Made by a program: the position numbers and the translations under genes. Below, one piece after another: positions 11,052 to 22,853 of a DNA stretch of 64,000 nt. This stretch comes from Labia minor (lineage: Eukaryota > Arthropoda > Insecta > Dermaptera > Spongiphoridae). The notes under the pieces were generated by a model. The model searched no databases. It had not been told where the DNA came from and saw only the letters and a program-made list of their open reading frames with translations. The stretch's first letter is position 1; the number at the start of each line of letters is the position of its first letter. The DNA is taken from the NCBI GenBank assembly GCA_963082975.1, contig OY720346.1:25910720-25974719 (forward strand). Reading direction: 5' to 3'.

Positions 11052-13959
11052 TAATAATGATATATTTATTTGAAAATTTTTATTAAAATTAAAATAGAAA
11101 ATCTTGAGGTTTTAAAAGTAAAGAAATATTATTTATTTCTTTATAAAAACATTAACACAATATTTATATGCAACACTAATGAATGCCGACAACATTTCCG
11201 TTTAAATATCATAAATTGCCAAGTGATTGTATCATCAGCAAAAGGAACACCATCATTCCTCTAAGAGACCTACACATATATATATTTTACAAATATTACA
11301 TTATATTACATATAAATTACAAAATAATATACATATACTCATGATTGTATTATCGTTGCGATGATTAATTTGATCAATTTTTTATTTATATTTTTTAATT
11401 ATAATAATTGCCTTCAGTAATCCCATTCTAGATATAAAGATTGAAATAAACTCAAGGAGACCAGTCGACTGTCTAGAATAACGAAATTATAAATTTGTTT
11501 AAATTAGTTTCATGAAATTCAACACCTACCTTTGCTTGCATCTGGATCATGAATCAAAATAAATAAATTGACAGTTTGATAAAAGAAACAAATGAAATAA
11601 ATGAATAAATAAATAAAAATGAGCTAAGAATGGAAAGGAGAAGTAGCTGTATTCTTTTTAATTGTAATTATATACCTACCCATTTTATAAAATTATAAAT
11701 ATTATTTTTAATAAATGACTAAATAAATAATTAATGAAATCAATTTAATTTAATATTCAGATATAGTTGTTATTATTTCTTTCTAAGAAATGCAATGTAA
11801 TATATAAGTAAGATTCCATTTCATTTATTTTAAATAATATTTGAATTATAAAATTGCATAAATTTTATTTTTATAAAATATAATTCTAATATAGAAAAAA
11901 TCATTAAAATGAGTTAATAGCATTGTTTATCTTTCTTGTATTTGACTTGGTCCTTATTTAAGCAGATATTCCACTTTCTTAACTATTCCTATTTTTTTAT
12001 TTCAAACACAACAAAATCAATGCACAAATGTTGAAACGGAGCATAATCATCATAAGCTTCCGAAAACTCATTAGTAAAATCAAATTTATTAGAATATCAA
12101 AAGATTGAAGTAAACGAAGAATAATTTATGTGGGTATACGTGTTTATTATTGGATATTTTAGTAATATATTTAGTAAATTTTTTGTAAATAGAGAGTTAA
12201 TATAAACTTCTGAAATTCTGAAAAAGAAAGGGATTAAGAAAAAAAATTAATAGATAAATCATGAAAAAACTAAAAAATGATAATGTTTCGTGAGATTAAT
12301 TATATATATATATATAATTGTGTAGATACAATATATTTTTTATTTCTTAAATACCTTTTAAAATGATAACTCTCCCCATTAAAAAGATCTTTAAGATAAA
12401 TGATTGTAAGTTAAACCGATATTAAATTATATAAAATTTTTAATGGGAATCTCGTCTTGTTCCAATGAAAAATTATATTTATTTCATAAAGGAAATCAAA
12501 GATAAAAGGGAAACTAACCTATGCTATCATACAAAGACTTCAATGCGCTGTTTTTATTTAATTATTATTTTATATATATATATATGTATATATGTATATA
12601 TGTATTTATTAAATATAACTATTTAATGTTAAAAACTGCCCACCAATTAATTAATTTAATGTTAATAACTTTATTAGTTATTTTATTGCTTTCAGAGAGA
12701 TAGAAAGAGAGATAATGCGAGAGGTAGAGAACTAAAGTAGATATTAAAAATTATATGAGTTTAATGAACTTTTAATGCCTTTTTCTTTAGACATGCTTAC
12801 GATACAGAAATCATTGCTATAAATCATTTTAAATGGTCCATTTGGTGCAAATTAAAATTATATGTTTTAGAGCCTTCAAATATATAATAAAAATGTATAC
12901 ATTGGTATCAGAATCCAAAAAATATCTACTCTAATACATTATCTTAGTAATAAAATAGTAAAGAAAGAAAAAAATAAATCAATCATTATCCAAAAAAAAA
13001 AGAATTATTGTTTCTTACTTTTAATTAGAATAACAAAAAAAAAAATTTGAATAATAATTGGTTCAATTTGATAAGGAAACATTAATATATATGGTAATAT
13101 ATGGTAAATTGTTTAATTTATAAGAATATTAAAATTCAAGTTATAGGTACTTATCAAGAATATTTGATATCGTTAGAGAGAGTCAGCGCCTTCTACAACG
13201 TCTGTTTTAAATGGAAATTAATTAATGAATAATTTGATACTTTATAGAAAAGATATTGAATTTTGAAATTGGAAATAAAAGAAACATTTTAAATAAGCTA
13301 AAATTCCGAGGATGCTTTATTAATAGATAAATAATTTTCAATTAATTTGAAAGAAGTATGAAAAAGTTTACAAGTTTCTCCAAGGGATTATAATCCCCAT
13401 AAGATTATATAATTGCATAGTTAGAATTAAAATATTCTTATTAGATAATAATAATTGTAATATAAAGAATAATTTTACTATTTTAAAATTATTATGTCAT
13501 TATTAAGCATTTCACTTATTATCTGCATTTTCCTCTTTATTAGAGAAATAATCTATTGTCGTATATAAGAGGAAAAGGGGGTTGGTATTTTATAAGAAAA
13601 TATTGGGTTTTAAAATTAGTTTAATTAATAGGTAGCACTCTGGATGAATTTTGAATAATTAAATGGGTTATTGAAACCGCGAAGGTTGATATTGGAAATG
13701 ATAAGATTGAATAGGTTCAATTATAAAAATGCTATAAATAAAATTATAACTAAAAATTATTTATTTAATAAACTAGGAGAATTAATATTACAAAAATAGA
13801 TAATAATGAAATTAATATGAAATTAAAATATATTGAAAGGTACCGTAAAAAAAGATATAAATATAAATTAAAAGAACTTTAATTTATATTTTAGCAATTG
13901 CAATTATAATTAATGATTAATTACCAATGGTCGACCACAGTTAGTATATTGTGTAGTTA
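11052..13959. other. A+T-rich noncoding stretch
   Basis: Low-complexity DNA with TA tracts (about 11275-11286, 12300-12316, 12571-12604). The reading frames at 11070-11264 and 12521-12703 are Ile/Asn/Lys/Tyr-rich and look like chance. Nothing recognised. Confidence 0.55.
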
Positions 13960-14235
13960 AGGAATTGAGAATTCATTGGAGACTTGAGTCTTGAGTGTCG
14001 TCCGGCGGATTTAACTGGGACATCGATTGTGCAGCAACATTTCTCAAAAAAGGGGTTGTGTATGAGATGCCCTTCCAGCCAGGAAAAATGTTTGTCTCCC
14101 TTTGCTCAAACCTTGATCAAGACTAACTCAAATATCATTTTCACCAATAATGAAACCTTCCCCCACCTTGAACACATGGATGGGTCCCTGTACACGTGCA
14201 TACAACATGTCCCATGACCAAACGTCCTTTTCTTT
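13960..14235. other. High-complexity island, candidate conserved element or exon
   Basis: About 270 bp of mixed composition inside A+T-rich DNA. Contains GTCCGGCGGATTTAACTGGG, CATCGATTGTGC, CCTTGATCAAG and CAGCCAGGAAAAATG. A 77-codon frame (13984-14217, MSLECRPADLTG...) crosses it, with three Cys in its first half, but I recognise no domain. It is not part of any repeat in the window. A conserved noncoding element or an exon are both possible. Confidence 0.35.
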
Positions 14236-14469
14236 AATTTAGCACAATGTGTTCAAAAATGAAAGTTCTAGCTTTCGCATTATTATATACATAAAAAATG
14301 TATTTTTTAGGATTATATATTACACTATATATATTAAAAAAAAGTTTATTATTATTATTATTATATGTGATCAATTGTTTATATAAAAATAATAATTATA
14401 TATAGAATAGATCATATTATAAGTATTGGTTTGATACGAAACATATTTGTTGTGAATAGGAAGTGATAC

Positions 14470-14625
14470 CCCTTCTTCTTCAGATTGCATGCCTGTTTAC
14501 TTGGTTACGTAGGGCAGGATCGACAGCCACCTGGCTTTAATATTAATCAACGTGATCTATTGGCAAAAGATGGTCAGGAATCCGGTCGCACCAACTCAAT
14601 TGCAGATTTGACGACCTGAACAAAA
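14470..14625. other. High-complexity island, candidate regulatory element
   Basis: Mixed-composition segment containing TGTTTACTTGGTTACG (forkhead-like TGTTTAC), CAGCCACCTGGC (E-box CACCTG) and TAATATTAATCAACGTGATC. No open frame of note and no repeat membership seen. It lies 235 bp from the previous island, across a TA/TTA-rich spacer. Confidence 0.3.
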
Positions 14626-15161
14626 AAAAAATGGAAAAGAAAAAGTATGAGATAAGAAAGAAGCGATCTGCAATTAACTGAGAAGAGATTTTCATCTTTT
14701 ATGGGCGTAACAAATAAATTTGATATAATATGCAATAAAAACAAAAACATACAAACAATCAAAATAGTGAATTTATAGGGGGTTAAGATATTATATTTAT
14801 TTATTCTGTCTTGGAAAGATTATAATAAATCTATTATGTAATCAAATAAAATAAGAAATTCTAATTTTATAAAATTTACTTTATCAATTCAATTTTTAAT
14901 ATATTATAACAAGAAAAAAAATTTGGGATATGACAAGGAATATTTTTACTTATTAACTTAAATCTAATTCATTTAATCAGACCAAAAATAAAATATTAAG
15001 TTTTATCTAACTTTATTAATTAAATGACAACTCGAAAATTCGTGTTCCAAACCAAGTCTATAATCCTTGATCGGTAAAAAAAGAGTCTAAATTTTATTTT
15101 ATTTTTTTAAAAGAGATCGTCGAAGACGGGTTCCTTTAGAAAATCTTCACTAGTTGAAAAT
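14626..15161. other. A+T-rich noncoding stretch
   Basis: Nothing recognised apart from poly-A tracts. Confidence 0.55.
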
Positions 15162-15791
15162 AAGTTGACCTGTGGCCAGGTCCGAACCGACCGACGGTTT
15201 GAAATAAATTAATTTTCAGCTAAAGAAACAATTTCAAATAATTTTAATATATCTATTAATGTAATAAAAAACAGATATGGATACATAAATAATAAATATA
15301 AACATTTTTAATTTTATTTTATTTATAATATATATGCAAGACCAGGCTGTGACGTCATGAATGGCTGGATGACGTCATATAATTTTAAATCAAGAAAAAA
15401 CTAATAAATATGATTTTTCTCGAGGATAAAACCAATACAAAGTGCATGATTCGTGGTGATATATAAAAAAATCTCCTTTGGTGTGAAAATAACCCTTTCC
15501 TTCGTATCGTCGATCGCTAATACTACCACTTCCGATTTCCGGATATACACCAAAAGTTGATCAATTCATCCCACTGATGCATTAAGTAAATATACCAAAT
15601 TTCATCAAAATCGGTTGAGCCGTTCAGGCTGTACACATCTATACGGACGGACAGACGGACGGACAGACATCATGCTAAAAATACTTTTTTCTGTTTAGAA
15701 AATGCATGATTCGTGGAGATATGTAAAAATCTCCACATGTGAAATTTGGTGTGAAAACAATACCTCCCTTACTATCGTCGGTCGGTAAAAA
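15162..15791 (-). repeat. TAC-A element, full-length copy 2
   Basis: Begins AAGTTGACCTGTGGCCAGG and ends GGTCGGTAAAAA. TGACGTCA sites lie at 15350-15357 and 15370-15377. The first module lacks about 11 bp present in copy 1 (the CATGTGAAATT stretch near 15477). The ETS-like word is mutated (CACTTCCGAT). The core is slightly longer than in copy 1 (about 15648-15668, GGACGGACAGAC units). Confidence 0.85.
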
Positions 15792-16100
15792 ACATAAACT
15801 ATCTAAAAAATACAATTAACTTAAATTCAATCTATTGTAAAACTAAAGCTTATCAATCTGAAAAACCAAATCTTAATTTTATTTTTCAAATGTCAACTAA
15901 GAAATTTTTTTTTTTTGAAATACAAACTACGCATTAATTCCCTCTCAATCTTCAATTAATTCCATCAATCAAGAAAGAACACTAAATTTTTATTACAATA
16001 GGCATATTAATATAATAAACATTTAGTAGATGTCTTTTCTATTTTGCGCCACACTTTTCATTCACTATAAACCTCCATACCTTCTAAAAATATAACTATT
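15792..16100. other. A+T-rich noncoding stretch
   Basis: Nothing recognised. Confidence 0.5.
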
Positions 16101-16670
16101 CTAGATATCAATGAAATTTGAAAAACGTCCCAATTGCCAACACAAGGGACGACGCCCTGAACCTCCCTCCGTCCTGGAAATTAGCTTTGAAATCACACTC
16201 CCAAAACTCCAACCGAATCAACTTCATCTCCAACCATTAATTCACAAACTCCTAAAATACTTGCCACTAATAAAGTTGATCGCACAAACAGCTGGAATTC
16301 CCGCCTCATAACCACAACCAATATAAATCCTGCCATAAAGTTAAGCCCCGCCTACCAGAGTACACAACAGCCCATTCCGCATGCGCAGGTAGCAAACTCA
16401 GGTAGAATCCAAAGGGTCGGGTCCCAGTTGGCCTTGGGCTATTGTCCGGTACTGACGTGTGCCAGAGTCAGGTTTGCCCATGGTTCTTCGGAGCTCTACA
16501 ACAACACACATGAGTACAAAACCATCCAACCGATCAACCCAAAATTAACCCTTGGTCACACAGACTAAGACCCAGAATCCCAAAAAATATTCCCACCTAA
16601 ATAATCTCTTGAAAATGGCGCCAAAATGGGTGCCGAAAAGTCGAGAAAACAATCTCACAAAAATACGTGA
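16101..16670. other. G+C-richer island, candidate promoter or exon
   Basis: About 500 bp clearly less A+T-rich than its surroundings. Contains CCCCGCCTACC (GC-box-like) near 16345, CCGCATGCGCAGG (16377-16389; the GCATGCGCA core resembles an NRF1 site), CAGTTGGCCTTGGGC and AAAATGGCGCCAAAATGG near 16613. A 66-codon frame at 16111-16311 has a balanced, Pro/Leu-rich composition but no motif I know. No member of any repeat family in the window overlaps it. A promoter, an untranslated exon and an unrecognised repeat all remain possible. Confidence 0.35.
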
Positions 16671-17689
16671 TTATATCCCTGATAAATTTGATAGTAATAT
16701 ATATAAATATAAGAAATTTTAGTAGATTTTATTAAATAATTAATAATTAATCATTGTATACTCAATTCACCTGAAAGTTGTATATTCAAAAAGTATAAAC
16801 ATTACCTTAATCCGACTTAAAAAAATGATGATTATAAAATATTTCAAAAATTGACTTTGTGTTTAAATCTCTAAATTATGCGCTTAATTAATTGATCCAT
16901 CAAAAAACAATTTTAAAAATTCCAATCGATCATTTTTTTATGATGATTATTATCAAAAAATTTAAATTATTTAAATTATATATATATATATAAAATTTAG
17001 AGATGTTGAATTAATTTATTTATTTATTTTAGCTCTTTTTTTAATTAAATTGCTTTTATAGGTAAATAATTTAGGCAAAAAAAAATAATAATAATAATAT
17101 TCTTATTATATTATTATGTATCAATATAAACCTTAACCGGGGTAAGAAATTTAGGTTAATGCTTGAATAAGATTTGATTAGATTAGCATGAAATTGTTTA
17201 TTTATATAAATATATAGATATAATAAAAAAATAAAAATAAATTTCTACATAGTTAAGAAAATGATAGTGATTTTGTTTATTGATCAATTTTATAAAATAA
17301 GTAGGTGCAGACCAAGAGACAGCCCCATACCAACCTATCATTTAAAGATTAGGTAAGAAGTATAGAAAAAAAATGAAAAAAGATTTCCTTATTGGTCTGT
17401 TTTTGTTTGTTTTCTCTCTTTCTCTCTCTCTCTCTCTCACACACACTCTTCGGAAGCAATCATGTGGAAAATAGCTTGGATACATTTTGAAAAGTATAAT
17501 ATAAAATTATGGCGATGTTTATTTGAATTTAATAATTATCTATATAATTTTTTACGAAAATTGTATTAATCTAAAAATGATTTATATAAGATTTTTTTCG
17601 AGAAGTGATACCTCAATTAAATTTTTTGAAATAAAACCAAATCATTTATTTATTTTTTTTTTAAAATACCTGTACAAAGTATCGACAGA
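16671..17689. other. A+T-rich noncoding stretch
   Basis: Low-complexity DNA; a (TC)n/(AC)n tract lies at about 17413-17447. No gene recognised. Confidence 0.55.
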
Positions 17690-18114
17690 AATTGACAAAC
17701 CATCAAAACGACAAAGCCAGACAACTACTCATCAACGTGACAAACGGACGAAGACTTAAAAGACTTAATCCAATCGACCTCTTATAATTCCTACTCAGAA
17801 CTCAGCTATCGTTCCCTTTGTTTTCCCAACTATTTTCCTTTAATCTCTATATTCAGCAGGTTTTCTTTTACTCTTTCCTTCTTTCCTATCCTATTCCCTC
17901 CTCTTTCTTTCACTGTACCCTAAATTGTGAGATGTCCTCCCGTCCTACTCTATCGGGCAAATAGCCGTGCCGAGTACTTCCTAATACTCCTATTTCTCCT
18001 TTCCATTATATTTATATTGTAAATATTATTGTAAATATATTGTAAACAATTTATTGTTGCCCAAAGAAAGGGCAGATGTAGATCTTAATTAGAAAATAAA
18101 AAAAAAAAAAAATT
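17690..18114 (+). mobile_element. 3' end of a retroelement or processed transcript with A-tail
   Basis: High-complexity sequence running into TTGCCCAAAGAAAGGGCAGA (a GCCC/GGGC hairpin at about 18057-18075), a short AT-rich linker, AAAATAAA and an A run of about fifteen (18097-18111). This is the structure of a polyadenylated RNA copied into DNA, typical of the 3' untranslated end of a LINE or of a processed pseudogene. The upstream codons (about 17690-17760) give only a short frame ending at TAA 17757. No reverse-transcriptase motif is present. The 5' boundary is uncertain. Confidence 0.5.
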
Positions 18115-18139
18115 TATTTATTTTTGTTTATAATATTTA

Positions 18140-18486
18140 TTTAAAAGTTTATATTTTTTTTTTATTTATTATTTTAATGATTCCGTTTTTCGCCTTTGAC
18201 CATTTTGGTCTTCAGGCTATACATAATTTAACATATATACATATTATAACCAAACAAAAAACTACATAAATTTTAATGTACTTTATTTTTTATTTTCTTT
18301 CTTCCCCTTTTCTTCCATTTTGGCTAGCAACTCAATGATGTGGTCCTGTATTACTCCCGATGTTAATTTCTTCTCCAGACTCTCCCAGGCTTCCTCGTCT
18401 CTTCCTTCCTGATTATTGTATATAATTTCACATCTAGCTCGCGCCCAGACTTTCTTCTTCCGGTCTAGGACTTGCTTCTCCATTTT
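18140..18486 (-). pseudogene. Unrecognised charged 66-residue frame, possible element relic
   Basis: On the minus strand ATG 18483 opens a 66-codon frame (MEKQVLDRKKKVWARARCEI...) ending at 18283. It is rich in Glu, Lys and Arg and predicted helical (ESLEKKLTSGVIQDHIIELL). The composition is unlike the A/T-driven frames nearby, which suggests real coding ancestry. Downstream on the same strand, around 18200, lies a GACC-AAAATGGTC hairpin. I recognise no family. It directly abuts the A-tailed sequence ending at 18114 and could belong to the same or another decayed retroelement. Confidence 0.3.
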
Positions 18487-19509
18487 TAAAAAAAATTTAA
18501 AAGTTTATATATTTATAAACCTTACACAAATTTAACATTTTTTAAATCGAAGAGATTACAATGAGCTTGGCTCTTGGGGGAGAAAAGAAAAATATTATGT
18601 TGTTATAGGGAATTTCAACTAATTGGAAAACGACCGGTGGATAGTACACGGACACGGATAAAGGAAATTGGAGAAGAATAAATATTGGATGGAAACTTTT
18701 GAAGGAACGAGAATAATATTTACCTATATATGAATCCTGTCCTAAATATATAAAATGGATTTTCCTGTAAAATAAGAACTAAATTTAATTTGAATGATTA
18801 CAAATACAAATAGTACAAAAAGTAAATGTAGCAAAATGAACCGTTCCAAATTTATTCTTTATTTAATGAATAAAGACTTAGGGGGAAGAGTAATTCCAAC
18901 AAATAAGTCTCATATTAAATAAAAACATTTTCTTTTTAATTTTTAGGATTAGTAAATAAAGTTATAATCTATTCATAAATACAAAATATTTTATTTTATA
19001 ATAATAAACCAATTTACAGAAATGGTGAATCAAATTAAAGAAATTTTAGATATTATTTTAATTGAGATTGAAAAAGAAATGAATTAAAATAAAATGATTT
19101 GCCTTGAATTTAAATAAATTATAACTAAATTAAAAGTTAATTTATATGGTTGGAGATGTTAGGTGGGGAAATCTGTTGATTAAGATCGGCGGCGTATTGC
19201 GTGTTGCATAACTTTGTTCAAATTATTTTTATCTTTTCATTATTTTAATGATACTTTATTTTGTCTATCCAATTAGAAGAAAATTAAATTATTAAAATAA
19301 TAAAAAAAAGTCTAACATAATACTTAAATAACATAATTTATGAAAGTATAATTTATAATTAGTATTTAGTAATAAAAAATCCTTGTACACCATATATTAT
19401 TATATTAAAATTAAATTTATATATAAAAAATACTAAGGGATGGCATACTTTTACACTTACAATTTATATCATTATAAAAAGTTATATTTTAAATCTCTGC
19501 ATTTTTTGT
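18487..19509. other. A+T-rich noncoding stretch
   Basis: Nothing recognised. A short mixed patch near 18615-18665 (ACGACCGGTGGATAGTACAC) carries no frame. Confidence 0.5.
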
Positions 19510-19762
19510 AACTAGATTGCTAAACTTCTAGTTTCTATATTTCTGCTCTTTTCAAATTCTTTCAAACTGTCATGTGATTGATGTTTAGTGCCTTTTCTAT
19601 TTTCTGACAGTCTTGTTCGGTCTTGTTCGATTAATTGCAAAATTTCATCGATTTTTACACCCGAGCGAAATGCATCTTTGATATCAACATTTCTAATCGA
19701 GCAAACCACTCCTTGATCCTATATTGACTCACAGCATTCTCATAAATTTTTTGACATGATTT
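19510..19762 (-). pseudogene. Mariner transposase N-terminal relic
   Basis: The minus-strand translation gives CQKIYENAVSQYRIKEWFAR (about 19762 down to 19704) and then, after a frame shift, NVDIKDAFRSGVKIDEILQL followed by IEQDRTRLSENRKGTKHQSH. This order matches the mariner DNA-binding region: first helix-turn-helix ending in the W-F-A-R-F motif, then a GD-x-x-x-x-DAPRSGRP-like linker, then a second helix-turn-helix. TIRs and catalytic domain were not found. The decay makes the subfamily unclear. The assignment rests on motif order, not on an alignment. Confidence 0.5.
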
Positions 19763-20090
19763 TATAGTGGTTATCTTCTTTAAATTAAAAAATATAACTC
19801 TCTCATATGATTTCCAATCAATATAAACTTTTTTAAACGATCAACGAAATACAGACTATCTTTACAAAAATTTTAAATGGGAAATGGATATAAAACATTC
19901 AACACAATACACTTTTAATTGATTTTTTAATTTTTGCAATTGCTTGCTTGTAGAGGAAAATTATTTGAAAAAAGTTAAAAATATGGAATAACCCCAATAG
20001 GGCTGTAACAATTGAATTGGATCGACCTATTGAAATCCATATTATTTTATATTAATTGTAATGATTGTAGACTGAATTATAATTTTTTTA
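19763..20090. other. A+T-rich noncoding stretch
   Basis: Nothing recognised. Confidence 0.5.
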
Positions 20091-20726
20091 TTTTTACCGA
20101 CCGACGATAGTAAGGGAGGTATTGTTTTCACACCAAATTTCACATGTGGAGATTTTTACATATCTCCACGAATCATGCATTTTCTAAACAGAAAAAAGTA
20201 TTTTTAGCATGATGTCTGTCCGTCCGTCTGTCCGTCCGTATAGATGTGTACAGCCTGAACGGCTCAACCGATGATGAATTTGATGAAATTTGGTATATTT
20301 ACTTAATGCATCAGTGGGATGAATTGATCAACTTTTGGTGTATATCCGGAAACAGGAAGTGGTAGTATTAGCGATCGACGATAGGAAGGGAAGGGTTATT
20401 TTCACACCAAATTTCACATGAGGAGATTTTTTTATATATCATCACAAATCATACAACTTTGTATTGGTTTTATCCCCGGGAAAATCATATTTATTAGTTT
20501 TTTCTTGATTTAAAATTATATGACGTCATCCAGCCATTCATGACGTCACAGCCTGGTCTTACATAGATATTATAAATAAAATAAAATTAAAAATATTTAT
20601 GTTCTATTCATATCTGTTTTTTATTACATTAATAGATATATTAAAATTATTTGAAATTGTTTCTGTAGCTGGAAATTAATTTTCTTCAAACCGTCGGTCG
20701 GTTCGGACCTGGCCACAGGTCAACTT
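20091..20726 (+). repeat. TAC-A element, full-length copy 3
   Basis: Starts TTTTTACCGACCGACGATAG and ends GGTCAACTT. TGACGTCA sites are at 20521-20528 and 20541-20548. The GTCC/GTCT core (about 20214-20239) is moderately long. The ETS-like word is AACAGGAAGTGG, and the conserved ACCGATTTTGATGAAA motif is altered (ACCGATGATGAATTTGATGA). Opposite orientation to copies 1 and 2. Confidence 0.85.
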
Positions 20727-21404
20727 ATAATAATAGAAATAGAATTACCAGTTTGGGTAGATCATTTTAATATTCCTCTCAAATAAATAAATAAAGAATA
20801 TACCTAACTTTGATTTATATATATAATACAATTTGTATTTTTTATATCATTTAATTCGAACTAAATTGAGTAAATAAATTGGATCTGAATGGCGGTGGAA
20901 TGTTTTTGTTGGTGCCGAAAGGCCCACATACCATCTAGGCATGGATCTTGACTGATATTGACGGGGACCAGTTTCTTTAACATTCCCCCATACCCCCTAT
21001 TTTTTATTTTCTTCTTTAATAAACCATAGCATGGATGTCATTAATTAATTCGCATCCTACACTTGTGATAAAAGACTTGGATTCAATTATTTAATGAAAA
21101 TTAATGCATTTGCATTTTTAACACAAAGAGGGTCGTTTGCAAAATTAAATCGAGAATTAAAATTGGCAGTATCTCTTTTAATATATGGAAATGAATTCAA
21201 AACTTTCAGGTTGATAATATATAAATCCAGTTTAGGCACAAATTTGTTGAATGTGATGTTTTGTTAGACATTAAACAATAAACAGGGTTAAGTATTCATT
21301 AATCTTGGGTAAAATATTTAAATTTTTATCAACTTGGAAGTATTTTAATTGTTATATATATTTTTATTAAGTTATTTATAAAATAAACTATTTTCTATTT
21401 ATTA
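20727..21404. other. Noncoding stretch with one mixed-composition island
   Basis: A+T-rich except about 20880-21010 (ATGGCGGTGGAATG, GGTGCCGAAAGGCCCACA, GACGGGGACCAG, CCCCCATACCCCC), which belongs to no repeat seen here and has no long frame. The rest shows nothing. Confidence 0.4.
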
Positions 21405-22568
21405 ACTATTTAAGTTCTTGGCCCCAGCAAACACATTTCTCCAAGTGTCCCTATCCTGAACCACAACCCCTGCCCTCTCTCTCTCATGTCCCTTCCTACA
21501 TTGCTCACCCACCGTGCACTTATTCTTCCAAGCGGACGTTTCCCAATTGGTCTCCCCACCAATATATTTTTCGCCTTTCTTTCCTCTCCGTCTTTCCCCG
21601 ATGACCTCATCTTTTTTTGGCCCATAAATGCTGCAAAGAATCCTATTCTCAAATACTCTAAATCTACTCTCGTCACCCACGGTCATAGACTACGCCTCCA
21701 CACCCATATAATACTACCGGCAAAATAATTGTTTTATATATTTTAATTTTGATCACTTTTGATAATAATTTTGATGAGATAAGCCCCTTTACTGCATGAT
21801 AACAGGCGTTTCCCGATTGCAACCTCGATTTAAATTCTTCTCAAATATTATTATCCTTCGTGATTACATTCAATTTTTCTACATATTCAAATTCTACATT
21901 TTGTATGTTAAGACTATTCCTCTCTGTAACTAAATATTTTGTCTTAGTGCTATTAATTTCCAGTCTCACTCTTTTCCTGCTTCAATTAATTTTTCTACGC
22001 TATCTTAAATTGAAATTGCAGTATCTCCTATTATATTTAAGTCGTCTGCGTAACTTAATTCTTCATTTTTTTTGTTTAATTGGATTCCGTTTGATTTTTC
22101 CCCAATTTGTCTAATCACATATTTCAGTACTAAATTAAATAAAATTGGTGATAGTGCGTCTCCCGATTGATCTTACTCTTCATTTACTTCCTTCAAGACA
22201 AATTTGAATATACCTATTAGTTTTTTCGAAATTCCCATTAAAATCAAAATTTGAAAAAGTTTAGTACGGTCTTTTGAGTCATATGCTTTACTAAAGTCTG
22301 CAAATAATTGGTGAACAGAAATAATGAATTCGCGTTTTTTGCTAATATACCTCTTCCTCGATGAAAATATCTGATCTAATGTTGATCGATTTGGCTTGAA
22401 CCCGTATTGATATTCTCCTAATATTTCCTCTGCATATGGTCGTAATTTTAATAAAATAATATTCGAGATAATCTTATAAGATGTCGAGAAAAGAGAAATT
22501 CCACTGTAGTTATTTCAGTTGGCTCTATTTCTCTTCTTAAAGACTGGGATAATAATTGTCTAAAAAAA
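21405..22568 (-). pseudogene. Degenerate non-LTR retrotransposon (LINE) reverse transcriptase, 3' half
   Basis: Reading right to left on the minus strand: IIPVFKK, then NYSGISLFSTSYKIISNIIL, EYQYGFKPNRSTLDQIF, FADFSKAYDS (RT motif A, about 22280-22310), GDALSPILFNLVLKY (motif B), LSYADDLNIIGD (motif C; the YADD codons are 22041-22052), then ESRFRVFENRILCSIYGPKK near 21640-21670 and a C-terminal QDRDTWRNVFAGAKNLNS-like end. These are the ordered motifs of a LINE RT and its C-terminal region. Several frameshifts and stops break it, so it is inactive. No endonuclease domain or 5' end is present. The clade is not certain from motifs alone. It abuts a SINE copy (22571-22853) on the same strand. 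Related 3' fragments lie at 31222-31402, 43995-44541, 45108-45450 and 47618-47662. Confidence 0.85.
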
Positions 22569-22570
22569 AA

Positions 22571-22853
22571 CCTCTGACTTTGTACATCCTACGCAAGGAC
22601 AACGCCTATCAAGCCGGCTATATCAATGAGGTGTCCTATGATCAGTAGAACGGGTCCTCTCATCCTTTACCTTGATTTTCTTGATCGGAGCCGCTATCAA
22701 GTAGCTTTTCCCCAATGTTGTTCCCGGAGGCTGCGTTGACTCCGTCCCTTAGACCCCAGCTAGGGAAATTCCCTTGCCACGCCCGGAACTTGAACCCGGG
22801 ACCATGTAAATGTGAGGAAGGTTCGCTAACCGCACACCCAATGGCGCCTTTTA
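22571..22853 (-). repeat. tRNA-derived SINE, near-complete copy
   Basis: On the minus strand the head begins near GGCGCCATTGGGTGTGCGG and carries a pol III B box, GGTTCAAGTTC (about 22786-22796), embedded in ACATGGTCCCGGGTTCAAG. A unique body follows (CTAGCTGGGGTCTAAGGGAC, AACGCAGCCTCCGGGAACAA, GGCTCCGATCAAGAAAATCA) and the 3' part GATCATAGGACACCTCATTG. The copy at 35362-35638 and the split copy at 3511-4233 share body and order. The A box is weaker (TGTGCGGTTAGCG). It sits directly beside a LINE fragment, but I see no shared 3' tail that would prove partnership. Confidence 0.8.
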
